Shown in pieces: positions 24,890-33,528 of a stretch of 64,000 nucleotides of DNA (position 1 is the first letter of the stretch; each line of letters opens with the position of its first letter). Location: assembly GCF_002135435.1 (NCBI RefSeq), contig NZ_NEGK01000009.1:124001-188000 (forward strand), given 5' to 3'. The position numbers and the translations under genes were made by a program. Under the pieces are notes generated by a model. That model worked only from the letters and a program-made list of their open reading frames with translations. It did no database searches and was not told the DNA's origin. This stretch comes from Acinetobacter sp. ANC 3813 (GTDB lineage Bacteria > Pseudomonadota > Gammaproteobacteria > Pseudomonadales > Moraxellaceae).

Positions 24890-26092
24890 TTAATTCAGTA
24901 ATGGTATAAGCGTGTAAACCATCTGCCCTTCAACCATCTCGATTGAAACAACCTGAAAACTCAACCCCATCTGCAGTATCACACCCTCACCAGCATTCAG
25001 CTTCTCAAGATCAATGCCAAAACCTTTAGCGCTCTCAATCTGAATCATCACATTTGATTGACCTGCCAATAACATCGGCGCATCCAGCGCTACCACCTTG
25101 CCCACTTCAAGCGAAGCCGCAAAGGCTAACGTGGCTGAGCCTGCTACAACATCTGCAGTATTTGAAGATACGGCGTGAATCTTTGCCATATCGTCTTTTA
25201 CCCAGCGTTTAAGCACATCCTCGGCCAAACTTATTGATGGCTGCTTTAAATACATGCTTAATGCCACATCTTTACCCTGAACATAATCCAAAAAAGTCTT
25301 AATCGCGCTCGGCCTAATTGATGGATCAAGCGGGATAACCGTATTAGCCACTGTTTCAAATAAATCTCGGCTGGAATCGTTCATCGGCGCGAATAAACTG
25401 GCCAGCTTTTTCGATGCAGTCCACTCCGCCTGAATAACACGCTTTTGGCTCAGCAGATATTCTTTATCTAAGATCGAATCGGCAATCTTTTGATCCACCA
25501 CTGATTCCATCTCGCCAAAAGTCAAAGGACTGGTAGACCAGCCCATATCCGCAGCGACTTGCGGCAAGTCCTCATCAGCGGTAATGCCTAGTTTCAGCGC
25601 TTCTTTCTCAGTCAAGGCAATCACGGTACAGCGACACATGAATCCCCATGGCGGATAATATAAAAGCCAAAATGGATCATCGATGTGCCGGATAATTCTG
25701 TTTAATGCTAAATGACTTGGCCGCACCCGTGTATCGTCGATCGCGGAATACATCAAATACGGACGTTTGGCCTTATTCCTTTGCTGTTGCTGCCAGCGCC
25801 CATGGCCATAAGCAGTCTGAATATTGGTACGGAAGACATTTTTTAGATAAGCATCACTCAGAATGATTTCATTCTCAGCAACCAGCTTTTTAAAATCATT
25901 GAAAGTTGATCCATCCGCAATGGCTTTGTTCACGGCGCCAATGACAGTTTGAATCTGCTCAATGCTGGATAAAAACCCGACCGTTGTCGCCAACTGCCGG
26001 GTCTTTAAATCTAACAAGTAGAACTCATCAGGGAGTACTACTTTACGAGAATGAGCAAAGCGTAGCGCTTCTAAGAATGTGACTGGTGTCAT
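24890..26092 (-). CDS. Mu F-like minor head / head morphogenesis protein
   Basis: 400 residues. The conserved block NIQTAYGHGRWQQQQRN ... YLMYSAIDDTRVRPSHLALN ... YPPWGFMCRCTVIALT is that of the SPP1 gp7/Mu F minor head family. A C-terminal extension (about 270-400) is of unknown fold. It is carried in the procapsid with the portal and may be ejected with DNA. Overlaps the portal gene by four bases. Confidence 0.93.
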   Translation of the reverse strand: MTPVTFLEALRFAHSRKVVLPDEFYLLDLKTRQLATTVGFLSSIEQIQTVIGAVNKAIADGSTFNDFKKLVAENEIILSDAYLKNVFRTNIQTAYGHGRWQQQQRNKAKRPYLMYSAIDDTRVRPSHLALNRIIRHIDDPFWLLYYPPWGFMCRCTVIALTEKEALKLGITADEDLPQVAADMGWSTSPLTFGEMESVVDQKIADSILDKEYLLSQKRVIQAEWTASKKLASLFAPMNDSSRDLFETVANTVIPLDPSIRPSAIKTFLDYVQGKDVALSMYLKQPSISLAEDVLKRWVKDDMAKIHAVSSNTADVVAGSATLAFAASLEVGKVVALDAPMLLAGQSNVMIQIESAKGFGIDLEKLNAGEGVILQMGLSFQVVSIEMVEGQMVYTLIPLLN

Positions 26093-27552
26093 TTACCCTC
26101 ACTTGCTGTGAGATACCCCAGCACATCTGCAGCGTACAGCGCCATATCCAAATTCGCTGTGAATTGGGTTTCGCTTGCTCCTGGCATAAGCTTCATAAGA
26201 TTTAAAGCTAATGCAGCAGGCGTATCACTAGATTGAATCAATTCATTCACCTGCTGCTGATTAAGCAGCTCAATTCCTTTTTGCCCATCTGTCAGCTCTT
26301 CAACCTCTTGCTGATCTGCTGAAAGTTTTTTCGTGCCAGCTGCAAATGAAAACACCTTACGTGGAATTGCTGAGAATTGAGCATTAGAAAACATACTTTG
26401 CTCAGCTGGTTTTAAATCACCTTCCTGCAGTCCATATTCACGAATGAAGTATGCGTCTGAGAAGTTTGCACCGGCATTTTTCAATCGTGTATCGCGTTCA
26501 GCCTGCTCAGTATTTAGCACCTTGGCTTCTTCACCTAATACTATTGTATGTTCGGCCCAATTATTTAACTCGCATAGTGCATCAACCACTGCTTGCAATG
26601 TTGGAGTAATTAAACGCATATCTGATTTGAGTTTGTCCTCACGGACATTCTCATGAACTTGGCCAAGTGCATAACTGCCTTTTCCATCCGTACCACTAGT
26701 TAGAGTCTGCCCCAGAATAATCTTCTGAATTTGCTGTGCGATCGTGCGGTTAAAAGTCTCAAAAGCAGAGCCAGCTGTTCCATTCGAGCCTGAAGTAGAC
26801 AAAAGCGATACATCATCCTCTGCATCAATAGATAAAACACTCTGCGCATGAGCGTTCAATAGTGCCTCGTTCATATCTGCAGTTTCAGTGTCTTTGCATT
26901 TACCCAAAAGAATGGGAGTTCCGAAGCGCTCTAAGAATTTTGCCCAGAACTTAAAACCATTCTGCTTAAAGAAAAACATCCAATACAGTGTGGCCAATAG
27001 TGCTTTGCCATAAGGCTGTTCATAGGTGGCTTTACGGCGAGTCATGAAAAACTTAAAAATTTGATCAACGACATGCTCTTGGCTAGATCCTTCCTTACGC
27101 AAAATGAGCCGTCCATCATTCTTAGGCTCAAACCATTGCATCGGCTTTTCACCAATCCACTGCAGTCCGATGTATCCCTCAGGCTTAAGTTCATACACCG
27201 CTTCTTGTACTGAATAGCCAAAGAAAAGTGCGTTAAGTGCTCCTGAGGCAATTTCAAAATACCATTCATCCAGAATAAGCTTTAGAAATTCAGCTTCAGG
27301 CGTATCACTCGGTTCAATTCGATACGGCGTACCTAAAAGCGCATCAATACGCGTCTCAACTGCCTGTGCAATTTCATCATCATCCAGCAATACCCGCAGC
27401 CGATGACGGGTTATCCCCGCTTTACGCAGCACCTCATCATTGTCCGGCTGCCGGCCAAAATGTGCGAAGAAGTTTGAAACAGCCTCTTGAGTAAATAAGC
27501 CACCTTTCGACAAAGCCTTCTTTGACGCTTTGTCTTTTTTAGACTTTGCCAT
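26089..27552 (-). CDS. Portal protein, DUF935 (Mu gp29-like)
   Basis: 487 residues. RKAGITRHRLRVLLDDDEIAQAVETRIDALLGTPYRI, FGYSVQEAVYELKPEGYIGLQWI, PYGKALLATLYWMFFFKQNGFKFWAKFLERFGTPILLGK and ILGQTLTSGTDGKGSYALGQVHENVREDKLKSD are diagnostic of DUF935 portals. It forms the dodecameric ring through which the terminase pumps DNA. Confidence 0.96.
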   Translation of the reverse strand: MAKSKKDKASKKALSKGGLFTQEAVSNFFAHFGRQPDNDEVLRKAGITRHRLRVLLDDDEIAQAVETRIDALLGTPYRIEPSDTPEAEFLKLILDEWYFEIASGALNALFFGYSVQEAVYELKPEGYIGLQWIGEKPMQWFEPKNDGRLILRKEGSSQEHVVDQIFKFFMTRRKATYEQPYGKALLATLYWMFFFKQNGFKFWAKFLERFGTPILLGKCKDTETADMNEALLNAHAQSVLSIDAEDDVSLLSTSGSNGTAGSAFETFNRTIAQQIQKIILGQTLTSGTDGKGSYALGQVHENVREDKLKSDMRLITPTLQAVVDALCELNNWAEHTIVLGEEAKVLNTEQAERDTRLKNAGANFSDAYFIREYGLQEGDLKPAEQSMFSNAQFSAIPRKVFSFAAGTKKLSADQQEVEELTDGQKGIELLNQQQVNELIQSSDTPAALALNLMKLMPGASETQFTANLDMALYAADVLGYLTASEGK

Positions 27553-27563
27553 AAATGTTCCTA

Positions 27564-28970
27564 TTAATATGTTCGATTACCTGCACCAGCAGGTTTTTTA
27601 CCTACCCGTGCCTCATTCAGCTCATTAAATCCATCACTGCAGCCATCCACTTGGTCATCATGTTTGCCATTTGGAAAGTTGCGCAGCTCATCTACAAGAG
27701 CTTTGTTCCAATCGCCGCGTAGCATCTTCACATTCCCGATATTGACCTGAGCTGCAAAAGGCTGTGCGCGGGTAATTTTGTCGCCTGATACCGTCTCGGC
27801 TTTGACATTAAAACCTGAGAGCTTGGTAATGAAGTTCTTAGCCTGAGATTTACCAGCCTGACCCGGATCTTGCGGCAACCGAATCATTACTGATTTGCCA
27901 TCCATCTGAGCCGTCTGCTTAATCGTATTCTCAACACCATCAGGCCCCCATCGGCCACGCACCATATCCACGATGTAAATGATGTTTTCTTTGGTCTTCA
28001 GCATTCGTGGACCAGCAGTCCAGTCACCTTCATTTTCAGAAGCAGCCAAATCCCATGCGCGAACCTCTTTCATAAATTCAGCAGGCAGCGCATCCACAAT
28101 TTCGATTCTGTCGGGCTTAAAAAAACCGCCTGCTGGCGGTGATGGTAATTGGCGGTATTGACCAGAGAAAACGTACGGCGCTGCATCCTCCATAACCTTT
28201 AAACGCTCGATTGAATGCTTAGCGGGCCATAATGCTGTACCGTCATCTTGAATCGCTGGCAGGCATAAGTGCTCCCACTCTTCACCATTTCCACCTGATA
28301 GCAACCACCCTGCTAAATCTTCTTCATGCAGCCGCTGCATAATCACAATGATCGGCGTATCTGGTGAGTTGGTCCGAGACTCCAGTGTATTTTGAAACCA
28401 TTCGATTACATTGCCACGAATCGTATCTGAGCCTGCTTCACTGGCCTTGTGCGGGTCATCGATAATAATGGCCCCGCCAAATTCCTTGCGAATCTTACCA
28501 GCGCCAAAACCTGTGATCGTACCGCCTGTACCTTGGGCATAACAGACACCGCCTGCTTGCGTACGCCAATCATCTTTAGCCTTACTGTCATCGCGCAGCT
28601 GAAATTCGGGAAATACGCGCTTATATGCAGTTTCTTGTACCAAGTTACGCGTCTGAAATGCGTTATTGGCTGCTAATGTGGCTGAGTAGCTGATATGAAT
28701 AAACTCACAATCAGGCACTTTGCCAAAGCACCAAGCCATGAAATTAATCACTGCCAGCTCAGTTTTAGAGTAGCGCGGCGGAATGTTGATGATTAGGCGC
28801 TTTGTCTCACCACGGAATACTTTCATTAAGGCATCGCAAACCACTCGATGATGCCAATTATGCATCCACTTATACTTGCGGCGCTCTTTGAACATATAGC
28901 GCGAAAAGAAGTACAGGTCTTGCTGAGCTTCAATTTGAATCGCAAGCTCACGTGCTGGGTCAGTAATCAT
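27564..28970 (-). CDS. Terminase large subunit
   Basis: 468 residues. ATPase: a deviant Walker A in LIINIPPRYSKTELA (residues 59-73) and Walker B GGAIIIDDPHK (Asp171-Asp172), motif C-like IIVIMQRLHEEDLAGWLL. Nuclease: EVRAWDLAASENEGDWTAG with Asp residues near 320, and NFPNGKHDDQVDGCSDG near the end. It packages and cuts concatemeric DNA; TIGR01630-like C-terminal half. Confidence 0.96.
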   Translation of the reverse strand: MITDPARELAIQIEAQQDLYFFSRYMFKERRKYKWMHNWHHRVVCDALMKVFRGETKRLIINIPPRYSKTELAVINFMAWCFGKVPDCEFIHISYSATLAANNAFQTRNLVQETAYKRVFPEFQLRDDSKAKDDWRTQAGGVCYAQGTGGTITGFGAGKIRKEFGGAIIIDDPHKASEAGSDTIRGNVIEWFQNTLESRTNSPDTPIIVIMQRLHEEDLAGWLLSGGNGEEWEHLCLPAIQDDGTALWPAKHSIERLKVMEDAAPYVFSGQYRQLPSPPAGGFFKPDRIEIVDALPAEFMKEVRAWDLAASENEGDWTAGPRMLKTKENIIYIVDMVRGRWGPDGVENTIKQTAQMDGKSVMIRLPQDPGQAGKSQAKNFITKLSGFNVKAETVSGDKITRAQPFAAQVNIGNVKMLRGDWNKALVDELRNFPNGKHDDQVDGCSDGFNELNEARVGKKPAGAGNRTY

Positions 28971-29424
28971 TTAAAACCTGCTCCCTTGCCTCAAGGTAGC
29001 TTTCAGTCGGCACATTCTGGTTTATGGTTTCGATCGGCTTGCCGTCTTTACCTGTGATTTCTTGCTTAGTCACACGACCATCTGTTTCTTGAAATGCCTG
29101 CTTCAGTAAATTCTGCTTTGCCCGCTTATTTCGCCCAGAATCCTCATACATCTTCTGAAGTTCCATAAGGCGAAAGGCTTTATTGGCAATCGCAATATCT
29201 TCAATGTTTTTTCGAAAATCGTCGCGGGTACTTTTGAATAAATCTTTTAGTTTCTTACTGAGATTGCGACCAGCAAACTTTGTCGGGTCATAGTTTTCAC
29301 ATTGCCTGCGATCAATATCAATGCCATATCTTTGCATGACAGCATCTGCTACCTGCTGGGGTGTTTCAAAGCATGCAAGAGACTGAACTATAAACATTTT
29401 TACAGGCTCTTTTAGTGCTGCCAT
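28960..29424 (-). CDS. Terminase small subunit (DUF2280)
   Basis: 154 residues beginning AALKEPVKMFIVQSLACFETPQQVADAVMQRYGIDIDRRQCENYDP, the DUF2280 signature with a helix-turn-helix that recognises the packaging site. A helical region follows. Overlaps the large subunit gene by 11 bases. Confidence 0.92.
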   Translation of the reverse strand: MAALKEPVKMFIVQSLACFETPQQVADAVMQRYGIDIDRRQCENYDPTKFAGRNLSKKLKDLFKSTRDDFRKNIEDIAIANKAFRLMELQKMYEDSGRNKRAKQNLLKQAFQETDGRVTKQEITGKDGKPIETINQNVPTESYLEAREQVLNDY

Positions 29425-29462
29425 AAACTCACCTTTGTCATGCTACGTCATGCAAGATAGGC

Positions 29463-29484
29463 AAAAAAAAGAGCCAGTAAGCTC
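29463..29484 (-). terminator. Short hairpin with T8 run before terminase genes
   Basis: GAGC-TTACTG-GCTC followed by T8 on the minus strand, overlapping the end of the metallopeptidase-like gene. The four-base stem is weak. Confidence 0.4.
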
Positions 29485-30124
29485 AATTAATCACACAAGT
29501 ACCACAACACGCAGCAATGTTTGTTTCTGATACAAATGGTGCCTGCTTTGATAGCTCAACAAGACGCTTAACATTTTCATCTGCGCCCCATCGTTTCACT
29601 TCACCAAAGAACACTTCAACGTCATGCCCAGCCAAGTAATGCTTCGGCAAACCTGTATGGTCGCTGTAAATGATTTCACCATCTTCATCTCGTTCTACAC
29701 CAATGTGATAAAGCTCATGTTCAATCAGCCGGCAGAATTCACGGTCAGTCGTATTTTCGCAGTAAGCAGCATCAATGGTAATGAGATAAACAGGTACACA
29801 GCCAAACCATTCACGCATCTGCTGTTCTTGACGCGCCTTTTTCCATCCGCCTTGGTTGAACATCACTTTTTCACACTGACCAAGCACCATGCGCTTTTTA
29901 GCCATAGCAGCGGATGAGGCCCATGCAAACGCCAAAAAGGTTTCATCATCGTGAATTAGTTCAGCAATATGGTCATGATCAGGGTTATGAAGCTCACCAC
30001 CAATGGTCAGCCAGTTTTTAATCACCCATTCTTTCAAATCCACGGCGGGCGCAAGCAGAATTGCTTCTTGCTCTTCCGCCCTATCAATTAAGTCTGTCGG
30101 CGGGAATGGTCTGATCTGTTCCAT
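29483..30124 (-). CDS. Putative phage metallopeptidase
   Basis: 213 residues. EFCRLIEHELYHIGVERDEDG contains the HExxH zinc-binding motif, with a following YLAGHDVEVFFGEVKRWG block; this is the phage metallopeptidase family seen beside terminase genes. The N-terminus VDLKEWVIKNWLTIGGELHNPDHDHI is also typical. The C-terminus has a Cys-rich AACCGTC. Substrate unknown. Confidence 0.82.
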   Translation of the reverse strand: MEQIRPFPPTDLIDRAEEQEAILLAPAVDLKEWVIKNWLTIGGELHNPDHDHIAELIHDDETFLAFAWASSAAMAKKRMVLGQCEKVMFNQGGWKKARQEQQMREWFGCVPVYLITIDAAYCENTTDREFCRLIEHELYHIGVERDEDGEIIYSDHTGLPKHYLAGHDVEVFFGEVKRWGADENVKRLVELSKQAPFVSETNIAACCGTCVIN

Positions 30125-30560
30125 TGAATATCTGCCTTTTTAAATCTTTTAACCATTGAGACGCAAAATTAGCCTCAACCTGCAGTGGACCAAATTCATC
30201 AATCCTGTAACGTTCCGCGGACTCTAAGCGCACAACGGTAAAGCCCATCTCAGCAGCATCATCGTAACGATCCAAGCTCCAAGCCTTATTTGCTAATTTT
30301 CCGCCACGACCGCCCGACCAAGGTCCACCTGAAATCTCAACTAAAATTCGATGCTCAATAAGATGAAAATCAAAACGCCAATGCTTGGTAGTTTTAAACT
30401 GAAACTTCTTTTCATATTTAATTTCTAGAACAATGAGTGCTTGTTCAAAATCTTCCTCAGCTTCTAGGTATCTTTCTTTTGCTTTGGGTAAAGGTTTAGA
30501 ACGAGATTTAGTTTTAAGTGGGCGTTTCTTGGTTTGCCAGAAATAGTCGTCTGCATTCAT
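30084..30560 (-). CDS. PD-(D/E)XK-type endonuclease-like protein (copy 1)
   Basis: 158 residues. WRFDFHLIEHRILVEISGGPW ... SLDRYDDAAEMGFTVVRL shows the D-(x)n-ExxGG pattern of small DUF559/Vsr-like PD-(D/E)XK nucleases, with Asp and Glu as metal ligands. A Lys/Arg-rich N-terminus may contact DNA. A clear paralogue is encoded at 35539-35943. It overlaps the metallopeptidase gene by 41 bases, near the terminase, so a packaging or recombination role is possible. Confidence 0.72.
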   Translation of the reverse strand: MNADDYFWQTKKRPLKTKSRSKPLPKAKERYLEAEEDFEQALIVLEIKYEKKFQFKTTKHWRFDFHLIEHRILVEISGGPWSGGRGGKLANKAWSLDRYDDAAEMGFTVVRLESAERYRIDEFGPLQVEANFASQWLKDLKRQIFNGTDQTIPADRLN

Positions 30561-30577
30561 AAATTACGCCCATTAAA

Positions 30578-30599
30578 AAACCGCGAATTAACGCGGTTT
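30578..30599. terminator. Hairpin upstream of nuclease copy 1
   Basis: AAACCGCG-AATTAA-CGCGGTTT with A/T runs on both sides. Confidence 0.7.
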
Positions 30600-30650
30600 A
30601 AATTTCCAAAATCTTGTATTAAACTAAATTTAATTCAAGTTTTTATCATT

Positions 30651-31097
30651 TCATCCCTTAAAATGCTTATCAAATTCAGAAACATAATCAGATTCAAATT
30701 TTATCTTTGCAGGAATTTTACCATTTTTGCTATTTTTTCGAATCATTTCGAGAAGTGAAGGATAATTCCTTTTATTTTCATCAATGGTGATTTGTTCTAT
30801 AAATCCCGCTAACCACAAAAGAAATTCTTCCTCGTACTCCACTTTCGGTACTAAAGATAGATCAACTTTTCTCTGACCTATAAGAATTCGATTTTTACTC
30901 AGAATGTTAGAACATAATTCTTCATTCAATCTAAAACTCGTATTTCCAATATTGTCTCTAACCTCTGAAATAATGAAAGGTATTAGTTTTTCCTTGCTGG
31001 TTTTAGGTGGGATATGCTTTTTTATCGATTCGATTACTTTTTCTGCAATAGCAAGATACTGAGGCATTTCCATATTCCTTTGGCAGTAATTATCCAT
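30651..31097 (-). CDS. Hypothetical phage protein, 148 aa
   Basis: Unrecognised, mainly helical and Lys/Glu-rich; a distinctive block EEEFLLWLAGFIEQITIDENK lies in the second half. AT-rich compared with the flanking late genes, which suggests an accessory gene. The start MDNYCQRNMEMPQ could be one of two Met residues (residue 1 or 9). Confidence 0.6.
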   Translation of the reverse strand: MDNYCQRNMEMPQYLAIAEKVIESIKKHIPPKTSKEKLIPFIISEVRDNIGNTSFRLNEELCSNILSKNRILIGQRKVDLSLVPKVEYEEEFLLWLAGFIEQITIDENKRNYPSLLEMIRKNSKNGKIPAKIKFESDYVSEFDKHFKG

Positions 31098-31277
31098 TAT
31101 TTTTTTGAGTACAAAATCAAGTAATTTATAAGGAGTTACATAAGAACTGATTAGAACTCAAAAAACAGTTATGCTATTGAATTTACAGAACATTACAATA
31201 ATTCAAATTTAATATACTGTTTAGAGACTAACACATTTATCAAATTCTAAAGGGCTAGATTTGTTACTACAAAGACA

Positions 31278-31346
31278 TCAACAAAATACAAACATCAAAT
31301 CATCAGGCGTCATCAACCAATAGCCCTCTTCATTCCGATCAACAAT
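31278..31346 (-). pseudogene. Remnant of a ninB 3' end
   Basis: Minus-strand reading gives VDRNEEGYWLMTPDDLMFVF followed by a Cys codon and stop, close to the C-terminus of the intact NinB at 32763-33272 (NQQGCWLVAPDDLMFAW). A stop codon lies immediately upstream, so only about 22 codons survive. The 291-base gap 31098-31388 otherwise holds a terminator-like hairpin (31365-31382) and no gene. Confidence 0.65.
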
Positions 31347-31364
31347 CTACACATCATAAAAGAA

Positions 31365-31382
31365 AACCTCCCGAAGGAGGTT
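31365..31382 (-). terminator. Hairpin upstream of the ninB remnant
   Basis: AACCTCC-CGAA-GGAGGTT; the same hairpin with the same flank recurs at 33711-33732. Confidence 0.6.
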
Positions 31383-31388
31383 AGGAAG

Positions 31389-31658
31389 CTATTCCAAGTT
31401 AGAACTTAGCCATTCTATGAATGCTTCACTGTTCATTATTCTAGGAGCATGCAAAGTATTGATTCTTCGCACCACTCCACCAAAACCAAACTTGAAACTG
31501 TATGGCTTGATAGCTTCAAATTCTGTTATGTTTGATTCGTGCAGTTCAGAGAAGAACATTTTCAACCTCATAAACTCACTTTTGTCTTCGAACGATGGGG
31601 TTAATATCACAAAATTAAAAATTTGCTCTAATACCTTCTTTTGTTCTACTGGCAACAC
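31389..31658 (-). CDS. Hypothetical phage protein, 89 aa
   Basis: Unrecognised. LPVEQKKVLEQIFNFVILTPSFEDKSEFMRLKMFF is helical; the second half PYSFKFGFGGVVRRINTLHAPRIMNSEAFIEWL is mixed. A GGGG-containing ribosome-binding site precedes the ATG. AT-rich. Confidence 0.55.
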   Translation of the reverse strand: MLPVEQKKVLEQIFNFVILTPSFEDKSEFMRLKMFFSELHESNITEFEAIKPYSFKFGFGGVVRRINTLHAPRIMNSEAFIEWLSSNLE

Positions 31659-31760
31659 TTTATCTCCCCCTAAACTGTTAATTATTTTTAAGTTTTTTTT
31701 AATTTACAATATTTTTCAATTAATTCAACAATTTTAGTTGGTTTTTTTTAAATAAAAAAA

Positions 31761-31783
31761 ACCCGCTTACAGGTAGCGGGTTA
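31761..31783 (-). terminator. Strong minus-strand terminator
   Basis: AACCCGCT-ACCTGTA-AGCGGGTT followed by T8 on the minus strand, after the small membrane protein gene. Confidence 0.75.
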
Positions 31784-31892
31784 TAAACTTTTACACCTTG
31801 AGGTGATAAGGAAACTACAGCTAGTTTCGCGGCGTATTTTGTTAAAAGTTACAAAAGTTTACATTGGCAAAAAATTACATTATCAGAGCACT

Positions 31893-32087
31893 TTAAACAG
31901 TTCTTTTTTTGTATGTATTCAATCCAGATTGATCCAAACTCTGTTCAGCATCTTGTATTATCCTTTTAATTTCTTCACTTCGGGCTCGTTTACGTTCAGC
32001 ATGAAACGTAGCTCCCAGAAATACTATTACAGCAATTAAGAGGAGTAATAGAATCGGTAATTTATTGCCCATGTTTTGTTGTTCCAT
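31893..32087 (-). CDS. Small single-pass membrane protein, 64 aa
   Basis: Start placed at MEQQNMGNK (32087). One membrane helix (LPILLLLLIAVIVFLGATF) followed by a highly charged helix HAERKRARSEEIKRIIQDAEQ. Family unknown; the shape suits an envelope-acting early or late accessory protein. Confidence 0.6.
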   Translation of the reverse strand: MEQQNMGNKLPILLLLLIAVIVFLGATFHAERKRARSEEIKRIIQDAEQSLDQSGLNTYKKRTV

Positions 32088-32175
32088 ATTTATAATTATT
32101 GGTAAATTATTTAGTGAAACACTATAAAACATCAATGACAAAAATGATTAATAAATCACCTACTTTTAAACATAA

Positions 32176-32373
32176 CTAACTCTTCCATCTCATCTGACGT
32201 TCTCTTCTGATCAAGCCAAGTATCTCCTTGCGATCGATAATCTGCTCTTCAGTATAGGATAGATGCTTGCACAGCTCACTTATATCCAGTGAACTGTTTT
32301 CGATTAAAAAAATATCTTGCTCAGTGGTCCAAGTTGATACTGGAATCACTTTAGTTCTGCGTGGTCTTTTCAT
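32176..32373 (-). CDS. Small DNA-binding-like protein, 65 aa
   Basis: Basic N-terminus MKRPRRTKVIPVSTWTTEQDIFLIENS and SLDISELCKHLSYTEEQIIDRKEILGL fit a Myb/SANT- or HTH-like tri-helical fold. It is the first gene after the promoter and terminator at 32393-32461, so it may regulate late transcription; inference only. Confidence 0.6.
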   Translation of the reverse strand: MKRPRRTKVIPVSTWTTEQDIFLIENSSLDISELCKHLSYTEEQIIDRKEILGLIRRERQMRWKS

Positions 32374-32392
32374 AATCAGTATTTTATCTTTT

Positions 32393-32421
32393 TAAAAAAA
32401 GAACCCCCATACTTGGGGGGG
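32393..32421 (-). terminator. Strong terminator just downstream of the 32.46-kb promoter
   Basis: CCCCC-AAGTAT-GGGGG followed by TTC and T7 on the minus strand; about 40 bases after the TATAAT element. Confidence 0.8.
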
Positions 32422-32455
32422 AGCTTTCGTGACAAAGTGAAAAATTTATTTTGTT

Positions 32456-32488
32456 ATTATAACTGAGACTGATTATGTAAATTGTCAA
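32456..32488 (-). promoter_or_regulatory. Candidate late promoter
   Basis: Minus-strand TATAAT (32456-32461) is a perfect -10 box. A perfect TTGACA lies 21 bases upstream (32483-32488) and a TTTACA 14 bases upstream, so no -35 box has ideal spacing; activity may need a helper factor. The transcript would meet a terminator within about 40 bases, as at lambda pR'. Confidence 0.5.
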
Positions 32489-32607
32489 CCAATTGCCGTG
32501 GTTACAATAAGCTGACCAGAAACAGCCTTCAGTCCTTTAAATATGAATAAGTTAGAAAATTTTTTCAGTTAATTTAAGCTGCAATATGTTTATTTACGTA
32601 AATTTAG

Positions 32608-32669
32608 GGTGCCAACTGGATTCATTTTAAACCAGTTAAGGATTAAACAGCCGGCAATAAAAAAGCCCA
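32608..32669 (-). repeat. Hairpin repeat unit A1
   Basis: 62 bases nearly identical to 34241-34302. Arms 32610-32618 and 32648-32656 pair over nine positions on the minus strand, two of them G-U; the partner copy has G-C there. Confidence 0.75.
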
Positions 32670-32741
32670 CCATTTGGCGAGCTTTTAATTAACTTTAGTA
32701 CTTTACATATACTTCAGTCACTATACCAGAAATATGCCATA
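32658..32741 (-). repeat. Repeat unit B1: coding remnant plus terminator
   Basis: About 84 bases matching 34988-35071 with only about five or six differences. On the minus strand both encode WHIS(G/V)IVTEVYVK(Y/H) and a stop, followed by GCTCGCC-AAAT-GGTGGGC and T6, a terminator. Lies directly after ninB. Confidence 0.75.
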
Positions 32742-32762
32742 TCTCATGCTCACCCATTATAA

Positions 32763-33272
32763 CTACATTTCCCAAGCAAACATCAAATCATCCGGCGCAA
32801 CCAACCAACAACCCTGCTGATTACAAAACGCATGTATGTCATTCAGGTATTCAGTGAACTGATCTACCGTTGCATCCGTTGTGCTGATCAACACATTCAG
32901 CCCATCCGCTACCTGCTGATACATTGGATGCTTCTGATCCTTGAGTACTTTGACTGCAGCAAACGTATTCCGGTACTGGCCAACATCATCTCGATCATAG
33001 ATCCGCGCTAAAAACTGCTTCTTGAAAAACAAATGCTCTGAATCTTTATCAGTTCCCTGCCGTTTAGCCCATTGTGTTAGCCATTTCCAGTACAAACGGT
33101 TTTGCGCCTTACTTCTGTCCTCTACTTTCTGATCAATATGAACAACCAGTGGCCTCCCCTCATCAATGGCCTTTTGATGCCATGTGTTTAGGAAGCCTAG
33201 TGTCTTGGTGATATTGAGATGTGAATCAATGGTGAATGATGCAGGTTCGATTTTAGAAACACTCTTCATCAC
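32763..33272 (-). CDS. ninB: NinB recombination protein
   Basis: 169 residues. RPLVVHIDQKVEDRSKAQNRLYWKWLTQWAKRQGTDKDSEHLFFKKQFLARIY and CNQQGCWLVAPDDLMFAW are the NinB core. NinB binds single-stranded DNA and modulates phage recombination. Overlaps the HNH protein gene by 20 bases. Confidence 0.93.
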   Translation of the reverse strand: MMKSVSKIEPASFTIDSHLNITKTLGFLNTWHQKAIDEGRPLVVHIDQKVEDRSKAQNRLYWKWLTQWAKRQGTDKDSEHLFFKKQFLARIYDRDDVGQYRNTFAAVKVLKDQKHPMYQQVADGLNVLISTTDATVDQFTEYLNDIHAFCNQQGCWLVAPDDLMFAWEM

Positions 33273-33528
33273 TTTTACTCAACATCAATTCAGTTTTCAC
33301 CAGCCAGCCTTCAAACAGCTTTTCATTTTCTGCCCGGCTACCTAATTTGTATTGATCAAACTGGCTATGACATGAATAACAAAGCGGAACCGTATAAGCG
33401 TCATCAGCTTTAATACCTCGGCCTTTACCATGCTTTGCTGAGTTACTATGCGCTGCCTGACTATCTGGATTACCGCACCGAACACACGGCAGTTTTCTAA
33501 CTTCAGCGAGTCGTTTTAAATTTCTCAT
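33253..33528 (-). CDS. HNH-type nuclease-like protein (Ref/DUF968-like)
   Basis: 91 residues with paired zinc ligands CVRCGNPDSQAAHSNSAKHGKGRG and YTVPLCYSCHSQFDQ, an HNH/treble-clef arrangement like RecA-dependent nucleases of the Ref group encoded next to ninB. Lies between ninB and a coiled-coil protein with overlapping ends on both sides, forming a recombination module. Confidence 0.8.
   Translation of the reverse strand: MRNLKRLAEVRKLPCVRCGNPDSQAAHSNSAKHGKGRGIKADDAYTVPLCYSCHSQFDQYKLGSRAENEKLFEGWLVKTELMLSKSDEECF

Larger units (their letters stand above)
32374..32762. other. 389-bp intergenic control region
   Basis: No convincing gene. Holds, in minus-strand order, a coding-like remnant plus terminator (unit B1), a hairpin repeat (unit A1), a TATAAT promoter-like element (32456-32461) and a strong terminator (32393-32421). 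Confidence 0.6.
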
